Assembly (NCBI GenBank): GCA_943788095.1
Contig: CALSOZ010000019.1
Coordinates: 1 to 64,000, forward strand
Direction of reading: 5' to 3'
Source: an uncultured Flavobacteriaceae bacterium
GTDB taxonomy: Bacteria; Bacteroidota; Bacteroidia; Flavobacteriales; Flavobacteriaceae
Length of the DNA stretch: 64,000 nt
The translations under genes and the position numbers were made by a program. Below the pieces are notes generated by a model. That model was not told where the DNA came from, did not search any database, and saw only the letters and a program-made list of their open reading frames with translations. Shown one piece after another: positions 1-10,932 of the stretch; position 1 is the first letter of the stretch; each line of letters opens with the position of its first letter.

Positions 1-1273
1 AGCCAAAGAACGTGAAGCCTCTTATTTAAGAAACATAACAACAATTCGCCAAATCCTGAAAGGAAATTTTAAAAACTCAATAGCAGTTTTTAAAGCTCAA
101 ATGAAATCGCTTTCGGAAGAACTTAGAGTTTGAAGCGGCTCAATCTTTAAAAGAAAAACTACAAATACTTCGAAAACTACCAAGCTCAATCAACCATTGT
201 CAATCCTAAGATTTCTAATGTTGATGTCTTTACGATTGTGAGCGACGAGAGCTTTGCCTATGTCAATTTTTTACAACTTTCCTACGGCGCGATCATTCGC
301 TCCCACACTATGGAACTGAAAAAGAAACTTCAGGAAACCGATCATGCGTTGTTGGAGCTCGCTATTACAGAAATGCGCCAGCGATTCTCCTTAGAGTCCA
401 AAGATATTATATCGTGCCGTTTCGAGTTGAATTTAGGAGCCGGACTTCAAGGTCACCGTTCCCAAGGTAGGAGACAAAAAACAGCTAATTGATAGCTTGA
501 TCGATTACGCAATGCTAAATACCACCGTCTGGATCAATTGAAAGCAGGCTGAAAATCACCGACCCTGATCGTCATGTAGGGCGGATTATGGCGCAGATGA
601 AGTCGGATCTACGACTTTCAGAAGCCCCCACCCATATCGAGTGCTTTGACAACTCAAACATTCAAGGGACGCACCCCGTTGCGGCCTGTGTGGTTTTTAA
701 AATGCACGGCAAACCTAGCAAAAAAGAGTATCGCCACTTTAACATTAAAACCGTAGATGGCCCTGACGATTATCGCCTCTATGACCGAGGTGGTCGTATC
801 GACAGCTACAAGCGGTTATTAGACGAGGACCAGCAGCCTTGCCACAGTTAATTATAATTGATGGCGGCAAAGGGCAGTTGTCTGCAGCCTTGAAAGAGTT
901 TAGAGGCCTTAGAGCTCCGTGGTAAAATTGCGATTATCGGAATTGCAAAACGTTTAGAAGAATTATTCTATCCAGACGACCCAATTCCCTCTATATTTGG
1001 ACAAAAAAAGTGAAACTCTTAAAATCATTCAACAACTACGGAATGAAGCCCACCGTTTTGGGATTGAGCACCATCAGAAACAAACGAAGTAAAACAGCCT
1101 TTGAACTCGGAGCTGGAGTCTGATCTGCTGGTATTGGTGAGAAAACGATTTTAGAGTTGTTAAAAAAGTTCAAATCTGCTCAACGTAGTTTCATTCGCGG
1201 CCCTTGGATGAGTTAGAGCAGGTTGTTGGGGTTTCAAAGGCCCTTATTGTTTATAATTATTATCAAACCATAA
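1..1273 (+). pseudogene. uvrC: UvrC excinuclease subunit C, 3' part, many frameshifts
   Basis: UvrC is the dual-incision nuclease subunit of nucleotide excision repair. Pieces of the protein are readable in all three plus frames, in the right order. The UvrB-binding region (around KSLSEELR) comes first, then the C-terminal nuclease half with [13 protein letters not shown], the IIDGGKGQL segment, KRLEELFYPDD and KIIQQLRNEAHRFGIEHH. Helix-hairpin-helix remnants (GEKTILELLKKFKS) close the gene. The 5' third lies outside the window. At least eight single-base shifts would be needed to restore one frame, the highest density in the window, which fits a low-coverage contig end better than evolutionary decay. 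The end is approximate because the last frame is uncertain; it abuts the next gene. Confidence 0.85.
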
Positions 1274-1278
1274 TCCAC

Positions 1279-3509
1279 GTGCGTAAATTAGCCGTTCTAA
1301 TATTGATATTTGTTTTCTTTTTTTCTTGGAGCTTATTCGCAAGAAAATGAACGTATAGAACCCTAGAGTTGGCCTAGTTCTTAGTGGAGGAGGCGCTAAA
1401 GGATTAGCGCAAATAGGCGTGTTAAAAACCTTGGATAGCTTAGGCGTACGAGTCGATTACATATCGGGGACAAGTATGGGGTCGGTCGTAGGGGCATTAT
1501 ATGCGTCGGGATATACAGGCAAACAACTAGATTCAATTGCTAAGGATTTTGAGTTTCAGACCATAATAAATGATGAAGTACCACGAGAGTCAAAAACCTT
1601 TTTTGAACGTAAAAATGCCGAAAAATATGCGTTTTCACTTCCAGTAAATAACTATAAAGTTCAACTGCCTTCTTCAATTTCTAGAGGGCAAAACATGTTT
1701 AATTTATTCACGAAACTAACACTAAGTGTTTCTGGAATCACGGATTTTAGTAAATTACCCATTCCTTTTTATTGCATCGCAACGGATATGCAAACGGGTC
1801 AAGAGATCGTATTAGATCATGGAAGTTTAGCGCAAGCAATAGCTGCGAGCAGTGCCTTGCCCACCCTTTTTCAACCCATCACATTAGATAACAAATTATT
1901 GATGGATGGAGGAATTGTAAATAATTACCCAATTGAAGGTCTGAAATCTAAAAATTTAGATGTGATCATTGGAGTCGATGTTCAGGGATCACTTTTAGAT
2001 AAAAGTCGGTTAAATTCGGTTTCAGATATTTTAATTCAAATTAACAATTTTAGTGCGGTCAAAGAGATGAAGGCTAAAGCTAAATTTACAGATATTTATA
2101 TCCATCCTAATGTTGATGAGTATTCCCTTATTTCTTTTGAAGACAAAAACGAGATTATTAAAAATGGTGAAATTGCAACTAAAGCGTTTTTAGACGAATT
2201 GAAAGCCATTGCAGCAGCTCAAAACTATCAAAAGGAAGCGATTAAATCACCTCATTTTGATAAAATTAAAATTAATAAAATCGAAATTAAAGGGAATGAA
2301 AAATACACAGCCTCCTATATTTTAGGAAAGCTAAGGTTTCGAAGTAATGAGACGATATCGTATGACGATTTTAGTAAAGGTGTGAATAACTTAGTAGCGA
2401 CCAATAACTTTGATAGTTTTTTATATAAGTTTTCACCATCTGATCTAGGGTATGATCTATATGCGAAAGTTATTGAATCCAAAAACACAACGTTTATCAA
2501 ACTTGGACTCCATTATGATCAATTATATAAAAGTGCCGTTCTTTTAAACCTTACCAAAAAACAACTGTTACTTAAAAACGATGTATTATCTCTCGACTTT
2601 ATCCTTGGAGATAATAGCCGATATAATTTTGACTATTACATAGACAAGGGCTTTTATTGGAGCGTAGGCTTCAATTCTAACTTTAAAGGTTTTAATTATT
2701 CTACCCAACCATCGGGTCTAATTAATACTCTTAACTATCCGACTGCAGATGAAATTCAGATGTCTTTTAGCGATTTTACACATCAATTTTTTGTTGAAAC
2801 GCTTGTTAGAAAGGACTTAGCACTAAAAATAGGATTAGAGTTTAAGAATCTAAAAATTACAACCAAAGACAATTCGTTTTTGACAGTTTTTGACACTACT
2901 GAGTATAAATTTGAAGACAGTAACTTTTTCAGTGGTTTTGGGTCTTTAAAAATAGATACCATTGATAATAAATTTTTCCCGACGAGTGGATTTCTTTTTG
3001 AAGGCGGATTTCAATATTATTTTGTGTCTTCAGATCCAAATGGGAATTTTAATGACTTTTCAATTGTTAAATCACAAATATCTAAAGCATTCGAAATTAC
3101 CGATCAGTTATCATTCAACATAGGGACTCAAGGCGGCTTTGTGGTAGGAGATAGTAGTACAAAGGCACTTCATTTTGGATTGGGAGGATATGGTCAAAAT
3201 TATTTCAATAATTTCTCCTCGTTTTATGGCTATGATTATTTAGCACTTATCGGAGATAGTTTCGTCAAAGCGGATGCTACAGTTGATTATGAAATTTTAA
3301 AGAAACATCATTTTAATGTGTCTGCTAATTTTGCTAACATTGGAGAGGATATTTTTTTAAATAGCGAATGGTTCCAACCGCCCTCTTATGGGGGCTATTC
3401 TGTTGGCTATGGTTATGAAACAATTTTTGGGCCGATAGAAGTCAAATATAACTGGTCTGAACAAACCAAAAAAACTGGTTTTTTTGTAAACGTAGGTTAC
3501 TGGTTTTGA
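1279..3509 (+). CDS. patatin-like phospholipase with C-terminal outer-membrane barrel (PlpD-like), two N-terminal frameshifts
   Basis: Predicted secreted lipid acyl hydrolase fused to its own Omp85-type barrel. A signal-like stretch starts near 1279 (GTG; MRKLAVLILIF if ATG). Frame breaks in the poly-T at about 1318-1326 and again near 1362 separate it from the long open frame (first in-frame GTG 1419). The oxyanion loop SGGGAKG lies at about 1384-1404, the nucleophile motif GTSMG at 1467-1481 and the DGG catalytic Asp at 1905. A POTRA-like segment (KINKIEIKGNEKYTASYI) follows near 2265, then a beta-rich barrel ending in an aromatic residue (VGYWF), as outer-membrane proteins do. The architecture matches type Vd autotransporters. 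Substrate is unknown. The breaks are probably sequence errors because all catalytic motifs are intact. Confidence 0.85.
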
Positions 3510-3650
3510 TGGAGTTGATGACAATATCTAATGCGGTATTTTTTTTGGAATAATAGTTGCATTTTTGTCCTCAAATACTATGCTATATCATTGAAATAGT
3601 AGAATTTTGTAAAATAATATTATACAAGAATGTTGAAAATTTTATCACCC

Positions 3651-4427
3651 ATGAAAACTATTTTATTTTTAGGATTGATCTTGGCAAATATGAGCTTTTT
3701 AAACGCTCAACAAGAGTCGTCGTTTCAGCATGGCGAATGGTTAAAGTTTAAGCTTAGTTACAGTGGTTGGATGAAAGCAGGAAACGCAACTCTTGAGGTT
3801 TCAGAAACCACCTACGACAATAAGCCCGTCTATCGAGTGGTTGCGAAAGGCTGGACAACAGGTCCGATTAAGTGGGTTTTTAAGGTTCAAGACCACTATG
3901 AAAGCTATTTTGATAAGCAAACAGGAGCGCCTTATAAGTTTATTCGAGACATTAATGAGGGTGGATATGTCAAAAACAGAAGTATTGAATTTGATCATAT
4001 CAACCAAAAAGCACATATAACGGACTACATAGACAACACGAAAACTTCTGTAGATATCGGGACTAATGTTCAAGATTTGGTATCAGCTTATTATTATCTG
4101 AGAAATAAGTATCAAACGGAAACAATACAAGTAAACGATATTGTAGCTCTAGATATGTTTTTTGATAACGAAACCTTTAAGTTCAAATTAAAATATTTAG
4201 GAAGACAAACCATACAAACCGCTTTTGGAAATATTAAATGCTTAAAATTCAGACCTTATGTAATGGCTGGACGTGTGTTTAGTGAAGAAGAAAGTCTCAC
4301 CCTTTGGGTGAGTGCCGACGAAAACAAAATACCATTGAGAATAAAAGCCGACTTAAGTGTTGGGTCTTTACGCTCAGATTTAATCGCTCAAAAAGGGCTA
4401 AAATATCCTTTTGAAATTCAATTTTAA
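3651..4427 (+). CDS. DUF3108 domain protein, exported
   Basis: Conserved Bacteroidota protein of about 258 residues with an N-terminal Sec signal (MKTILFLGLILANMSFLNAQ). The mature part is beta-rich and matches DUF3108 as I recall it: HGEWLKFKLSYSGWMKAGNATL near the start and an ESLTLWVSADENKIPLRIK segment near the end. The start at 3651 is preferred over 3630 because it places the signal peptide at the N-terminus. The gene overlaps the next by one base (TAATG), so the two are probably co-transcribed and translationally coupled. Function is not established; a periplasmic or outer-membrane-associated role is inferred from the signal only. Confidence 0.8.
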   Translation: MKTILFLGLILANMSFLNAQQESSFQHGEWLKFKLSYSGWMKAGNATLEVSETTYDNKPVYRVVAKGWTTGPIKWVFKVQDHYESYFDKQTGAPYKFIRDINEGGYVKNRSIEFDHINQKAHITDYIDNTKTSVDIGTNVQDLVSAYYYLRNKYQTETIQVNDIVALDMFFDNETFKFKLKYLGRQTIQTAFGNIKCLKFRPYVMAGRVFSEEESLTLWVSADENKIPLRIKADLSVGSLRSDLIAQKGLKYPFEIQF

Positions 4428-5368
4428 TGAACAAAAATTCAAAATCCGACCAATTATCAACTAAACTGAAGGACAAATACCAGGCCATTCGCCAAGATCC
4501 AGACGTTCATTTAGAAGGCTTATTATACAGCAAACCGATTACCTATTGGGATTATATACATACCGATGCGCTTCTGAGCTTACAAATTCAACGAACAGAA
4601 TTTCCAGATGAGATGGTGTTTATCGGCTACCATCAAATCAATGAACTTATTTTTAAGATGATCCTTTGGGAGATACGACAAGTCGCTGAAGCACCTTCCT
4701 TAAGTTTGTCATTTTTTAAAGACAAACTCCTGCGAATCAGTCGCTATTTTGACATGCTAACGACCTCTTTTGATATTATGAGAGAAGGGATGGACGTGTC
4801 TCAATACAATAAATTTAGACAGACACTCTCACCAGCAAGTGGTTTTCAAAGTGCTCAATACCGACTCATTGAGTTTGCGTCTACAGAGCGAACGAATCTT
4901 ATAGATGTCAGATTTCGAAATAAAATAGATGCAAATACGCCTTTTGAAGAAGCGTTCGAACATTTATACTGGCAAGCCGCAGGAAAAGATTTTAAAACGG
5001 GTCAAAAATCAATTCTACTAATCAACTTTGAAAATCGGTACAAAAACGAGTTTAAAACGTTTATGGAAGCCTATGACACTAAAAATTTATGGTCAAGATT
5101 CAAAGAGTTTTCTAAGGAAGATCAAAAAGATGAAGCATTAATTGCAGCGATGCGTCATTATGATTATACGACCAATATCACCTGGGTAATGGCACATTAC
5201 AATGCTGCCAAACATTATATTTTAGGTGAAAATGGGGATGGTGTTGCAACAGGTGGAAGCGACTGGCAAAAATATATGCATCCAAAATACCAAAAAAGAA
5301 TATTTTTTCCTGAACTTTGGAGCAATGATGAAAAAGATAATTGGGGACATGCAGTGGAAGGACTATAA
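4427..5368 (+). CDS. kynA: tryptophan 2,3-dioxygenase
   Basis: Haem enzyme that opens the indole ring of L-tryptophan to give N-formylkynurenine, the first step of the kynurenine route. The 313-residue product carries the family signatures YHQINELIFKMILWEI (distal haem/substrate region), TLSPASGFQSAQYR in the middle, and the C-terminal GENGDGVATGGS segment with the Gly-rich substrate loop. Helical content and length match bacterial TDO. It sits between DUF3108 (one-base overlap) and the M23 peptidase (20-base overlap), an order I associate with Flavobacteriaceae. No other kynurenine-pathway gene is in the window. Confidence 0.93.
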   Translation: MNKNSKSDQLSTKLKDKYQAIRQDPDVHLEGLLYSKPITYWDYIHTDALLSLQIQRTEFPDEMVFIGYHQINELIFKMILWEIRQVAEAPSLSLSFFKDKLLRISRYFDMLTTSFDIMREGMDVSQYNKFRQTLSPASGFQSAQYRLIEFASTERTNLIDVRFRNKIDANTPFEEAFEHLYWQAAGKDFKTGQKSILLINFENRYKNEFKTFMEAYDTKNLWSRFKEFSKEDQKDEALIAAMRHYDYTTNITWVMAHYNAAKHYILGENGDGVATGGSDWQKYMHPKYQKRIFFPELWSNDEKDNWGHAVEGL

Positions 5369-6608
5369 AAACTATTTCAAAATAAGATATTTCCTGTATG
5401 GATTTATGATCATCGGCGTTTATAGCATCCTAAAAGGGTGTTCAAGCGAGGATTCTGATGAGGTTGAACAAGAAGTTGTTTTCCAAAAAGACCATTATAA
5501 ATTTGGATACAATCTTAATAACTATCGGGTCGTTAATGATACCATTAGGAGTGGCGATAGCTTTGGTGTGATCTTAGAACAACACCATTTGTTTTATCCA
5601 CAAATTCATCACATCGCCGAAAAAACAAAAGAAGTTTTTGACGTTCGTCAATTAAGAATTGGAAAGCCTTACACTGTTTTATATGACAAGGGTGAAGCCC
5701 AAAACCCTTTAATTTTTATCTATCAACCCAATAAAATCGAATACGTAGTCGTTGAGTTTTGTGATTCAATTATTGCTTACACAGAAAGAAAGCCCATTAA
5801 AGTTGTCGAAAAAGAGACGTTTGGGGTGATTCAAAATACTCTCTCTGAAACCATGGAGGATCAAGGCTTGCCTACCCAACTAATTTATGATATGTCTGAT
5901 GACATCTACGCTTGGACCATCGACTTTTCTAGACTTCAAAAAGGCGATAATTTTAAAGTGATTTATGAAGAACGTTATGTAGATGATTCTATATACGCAG
6001 GGATTGAAAGCATTAAAGCTGCTTTTTTTGAACATAAAGGCGAATCGTTTTATGCGTTTAATTATATGAATGAAGGCTCAAATAATAGAACCGATTATTA
6101 TGATGAAAACGCAAAAAGCCTTCGAAAAGCCTTTTTAAAAGCACCGCTGCAATTTAGCCGCATTTCTTCAAGGTACAATTTAAAACGAAAAATAGCTTAC
6201 TATGGAAACAGAGTTCGGCCCCACAAAGGAACGGATTTTGCGGCACCAATTGGCACCCCCATTTTAGCAACGGCAAATGGAACAGTAACCGAATCTACTC
6301 GAAAAGGCGGGAATGGGAAATATGTCAAAATCAGACATAATGCAACTTATAGCACCCAATATTTACACATGAGCAGACGTCTGGTCAGTGTCGGCGATTA
6401 CGTCAAACAAGGTGATGTCATAGGTAAGGTTGGAATGACCGGAAATACTGGAGGGCCACACGTATGTTATCGTTTTTGGAAAAACGGCAAACAAGTAGAC
6501 CCATTCCGTCAAAAATTACCGGAGGCAAAAGCATTGCCTTTGCGATTAAAGCCCGATTATCAGGCGTTTATCGCGCCACTAAAACAACAATTAGATTCTA
6601 TTAACTAA
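5349..6608 (+). CDS. M23 family metallopeptidase, membrane-anchored
   Basis: Predicted cell-wall peptidase of the LytM/M23 family, about 419 residues. The start at 5349 (MQWKDYKN) puts a hydrophobic segment and a CSSED lipobox-like Cys near the N-terminus; it overlaps kynA by 20 bases, while the longer frame from 5226 only shadows kynA. A middle OapA/LysM-like region (IRSGDSFGVIL, GKPYTVLYD) precedes the peptidase domain. Zinc ligands H292 and D296 are in RPHKGTDFAAP, and a catalytic-type His is in YLHMSRR. The usual HxH is HVC here (H371, C373), so Cys replaces the last His. A divisome or cell-envelope remodelling role is inferred. Lies 18 bases before pgi. Confidence 0.85.
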   Translation: MQWKDYKNYFKIRYFLYGFMIIGVYSILKGCSSEDSDEVEQEVVFQKDHYKFGYNLNNYRVVNDTIRSGDSFGVILEQHHLFYPQIHHIAEKTKEVFDVRQLRIGKPYTVLYDKGEAQNPLIFIYQPNKIEYVVVEFCDSIIAYTERKPIKVVEKETFGVIQNTLSETMEDQGLPTQLIYDMSDDIYAWTIDFSRLQKGDNFKVIYEERYVDDSIYAGIESIKAAFFEHKGESFYAFNYMNEGSNNRTDYYDENAKSLRKAFLKAPLQFSRISSRYNLKRKIAYYGNRVRPHKGTDFAAPIGTPILATANGTVTESTRKGGNGKYVKIRHNATYSTQYLHMSRRLVSVGDYVKQGDVIGKVGMTGNTGGPHVCYRFWKNGKQVDPFRQKLPEAKALPLRLKPDYQAFIAPLKQQLDSIN

Positions 6609-6626
6609 CTATATTAAAACGAGCCA

Positions 6627-8251
<1,625 letters not shown>

Positions 8252-8308
8252 TCCGTGCAAATAATATTATGTTAACAATTATGTTAAAAATTTTTAATAA
8301 AAACATAG

Positions 8309-8338
8309 TTGATTGCAGCTTCATAATACGTAGTTTTG
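8309..8338 (+). promoter_or_regulatory. Bacteroidota-type promoter for the TonB receptor gene
   Basis: TTG at 8309-8311, a 19-base spacer, then TAGTTTTG at 8331-8338. This matches the known flavobacterial sigma-A consensus TTG-N19-TAnnTTTG exactly. The ATG of the receptor lies 34 bases downstream, which leaves a leader of roughly 25-30 bases. Confidence 0.75.
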
Positions 8339-8371
8339 TTGAACTAATTAACTTAAAACATAATTCAAATT

Positions 8372-10921
8372 ATGAAAAAGATTACACGATTATTATCTTT
8401 AGCCTTGATGGTATGTACGGTATCAGTTGCTGCACAAGGTACTATAACAGGGACTGTTATCGACGCTGGGCAACAAGTGCCTTTACCAGGCGCTACGATT
8501 GTTGAAAAGGGAACCTCCAATGGCGTCTCTGCTGATTTTGACGGGAATTTTACATTCAACACTAAAAATGCAACTGGAGAATTGGTTATTTCTTACGTTG
8601 GGTATGTTTCAATGACTGTTTCTTTTTCAGGAAACTTGGATCTCGGTTCAATTGCACTTATTGCGAGTCAAGTCGGATTAGAAGAAGTTCAAATAATTGC
8701 TTCTGTAGCAGTGGACAGAAAAACGCCAGTAGCGGTTTCTACATTAAAATCTGCTGAAATTGAGCTCAAATTGGGAACTCAAGAATTTCCAGAAATTTTA
8801 AAATCTACGCCAGGAGTCTATGCAACCAAAGCAGGTGGTGGATATGGTGACGGTCGAATTAACCTTAGAGGGTTTAGTTCTGAAAACGTTGCGGTAATGA
8901 TTAACGGAATTCCAGTAAACGACATGGAAAATGGTCGTGTCTATTGGTCTAACTGGGCAGGTCTTGGAGATGTAACTTCTTCAATGCAAGTGCAAAGAGG
9001 TCTTGGAGCTTCTAAAGTAGCGGTCCCATCTATTGGGGGAACAATCAACGTGATTACAAAAACAACAGATGTTGAAATGGGTGGAAAAGTATTTACATCT
9101 ATCGCGAATGATGGCTATGAGAAACTTGGGTTGTTATATTCAACTGGAGTTATGGATAGTGGTCTTGCAGCGACGGTTTCTGCAGCAAGAACAACTGGAA
9201 ATGGATATGTCGATGGAACAGAGTTTAGCGGGGTTTCTTACTTCTTAAATCTTTCTAAAGAAATTAATGACGCTCACAAACTTTCATTTTCTGTATTTGG
9301 CGCTAAACAACGCCATGGTCAACGACAAAACAGACAATTAATTCAAACATTCAGAAACTCGGAAAGAGGAAGAAAATTCAATTCTGATTGGGGTTACAAG
9401 AACGGACAAGTTACACACCAAGAAGATAATTTCTACAACAAACCTCAAATGTCTTTAAATCACTATTGGACGATTAGCGACAAAACAAGTTTATCAACAG
9501 TGGCATATGCTTCCTACGGAACTGGTGGTGGTGGTGGAACTGCTGGAACCAACAAATTCACATTTGAAGACAATGGTCAAAGTGAGTACCGTGATGGATT
9601 ATACGGCCCAATAAATTTTGATAAAATTGTGGACGAAAACATAGCCAGTGGTGCAAATGGTTCAGAGACAATCTTAAGAGCGTCTCATAATGATCACAAC
9701 TGGTTTGGAATCTTATCAACGTTAAAAACTGATTTAACAGATGATTTAGTTTTATTAACTGGATTGGATTGGAGAGATTATACAGGAAAGCACTACCAAA
9801 CAGTCACGGACTTATTAGGAGGACAGTACTTTTTTGATAATAGCGACGTAAACAACCCAAATGCAGCATTGCAAGTTGGTGATAAAAGAAGTTACAATAA
9901 CGATGGAAATGTAGGCTGGTTAGGTGCTTTTAGTCAAATAGAATATGACGTAAATGAAGACTTTAACACATTTATTTCTTTAGCAGTTTCTAACACTTCA
10001 TACCAAAGAGTTGATTACTTTAAATTTTTAGATTCGGATCCATTACAAACGACAGATACTTACAACTTTTTAGGGTACAGTGTTAAAGGGGGTGCAAATT
10101 ATAGAATTGGTCAAAATCACAATGTTTTTGCAAACGTAGGGCACTTTGAAAAAGCACCAGAATTTGGCGCCGTATTTTTAAATAATGGAAATCAAAATCT
10201 TAACAAAGATGCTGAAAACCAAAAAATTACAAGTTTCGAATTAGGATACGGATTTCGTTCTGCTAAATTATCTGCCAATGTAAATTTATATTCTACAGCT
10301 TGGAAAGACAGAACAGAAACACAAAGTTTCCGTCAACCTGACGACACCATTGCCTTTGCAAATATTTTAGGAGTGAATGCAATCCACAACGGAATCGAAT
10401 TGGATTTCGTTTATAGAGCGACTGAAAAACTTAGAATTACAGGGATGGCTTCTTTTGGAGACTGGAGATGGGATAGTAACGTAGCAGACGTCGATATCAT
10501 TGATGAAGATCAAAATGTGGTAGACACCGTAAATTTATTTATAAAAGATTTACATGTAGCGGATGCCGCTCAAACAACAATGGCTTTAGGGATTAATTAT
10601 AAATTAACACCCAAAACACGATTCGTGATCGATTATAATTACTACGCGAATCTTTACGCACAATTTGACCCAAGTGACAGAGGGACTCAAGGAGCACCTG
10701 ATGCATGGAAAATGCCAGACTATAGCTTGTTTGATACGGTCATCAGTCACACCTTTGATTTCGGACCTTTTGAGACAACTTTAACGGCTCGAATGAACAA
10801 CGTTTTTGATGTAGAATATATTTCGGATGCTAATGACGGATCTGGTTCAACAGCGAACACTGCTTTGGTATACTACGGATACGGAAGAACATTTAGTATC
10901 GGAGCAAAACTTAACTTCTAA
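8372..10921 (+). CDS. TonB-dependent outer-membrane receptor
   Basis: 849 residues with a signal peptide (MKKITRLLSLALMVCTVSVAAQ), a carboxypeptidase-like regulatory domain (GTVIDAGQQVPLPGATIVEK, about residues 25-105), a plug domain (NLRGFSSENVAVMINGIPVN, about 115-225) and a 22-strand-type barrel ending SIGAKLNF. It energises uptake of an unknown ligand across the outer membrane. It has its own promoter and is followed after 11 bases by a repeat lipoprotein, in the position SusD usually takes in Bacteroidota. The plug shares the NGRVYWSNWAGL-type segment with the second receptor at 15982, so the two look paralogous. The ligand is not deducible from sequence alone; the nearby secreted nuclease suggests nucleic-acid or phosphate compounds. 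Confidence 0.9.
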   Translation: MKKITRLLSLALMVCTVSVAAQGTITGTVIDAGQQVPLPGATIVEKGTSNGVSADFDGNFTFNTKNATGELVISYVGYVSMTVSFSGNLDLGSIALIASQVGLEEVQIIASVAVDRKTPVAVSTLKSAEIELKLGTQEFPEILKSTPGVYATKAGGGYGDGRINLRGFSSENVAVMINGIPVNDMENGRVYWSNWAGLGDVTSSMQVQRGLGASKVAVPSIGGTINVITKTTDVEMGGKVFTSIANDGYEKLGLLYSTGVMDSGLAATVSAARTTGNGYVDGTEFSGVSYFLNLSKEINDAHKLSFSVFGAKQRHGQRQNRQLIQTFRNSERGRKFNSDWGYKNGQVTHQEDNFYNKPQMSLNHYWTISDKTSLSTVAYASYGTGGGGGTAGTNKFTFEDNGQSEYRDGLYGPINFDKIVDENIASGANGSETILRASHNDHNWFGILSTLKTDLTDDLVLLTGLDWRDYTGKHYQTVTDLLGGQYFFDNSDVNNPNAALQVGDKRSYNNDGNVGWLGAFSQIEYDVNEDFNTFISLAVSNTSYQRVDYFKFLDSDPLQTTDTYNFLGYSVKGGANYRIGQNHNVFANVGHFEKAPEFGAVFLNNGNQNLNKDAENQKITSFELGYGFRSAKLSANVNLYSTAWKDRTETQSFRQPDDTIAFANILGVNAIHNGIELDFVYRATEKLRITGMASFGDWRWDSNVADVDIIDEDQNVVDTVNLFIKDLHVADAAQTTMALGINYKLTPKTRFVIDYNYYANLYAQFDPSDRGTQGAPDAWKMPDYSLFDTVISHTFDFGPFETTLTARMNNVFDVEYISDANDGSGSTANTALVYYGYGRTFSIGAKLNF

Positions 10922-10932
10922 AAAATAAGAGA

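Noticed and set aside
238-851. Two separate short ORFs as independent genes
   Set aside because: Both are in-order pieces of UvrC separated by frame breaks.
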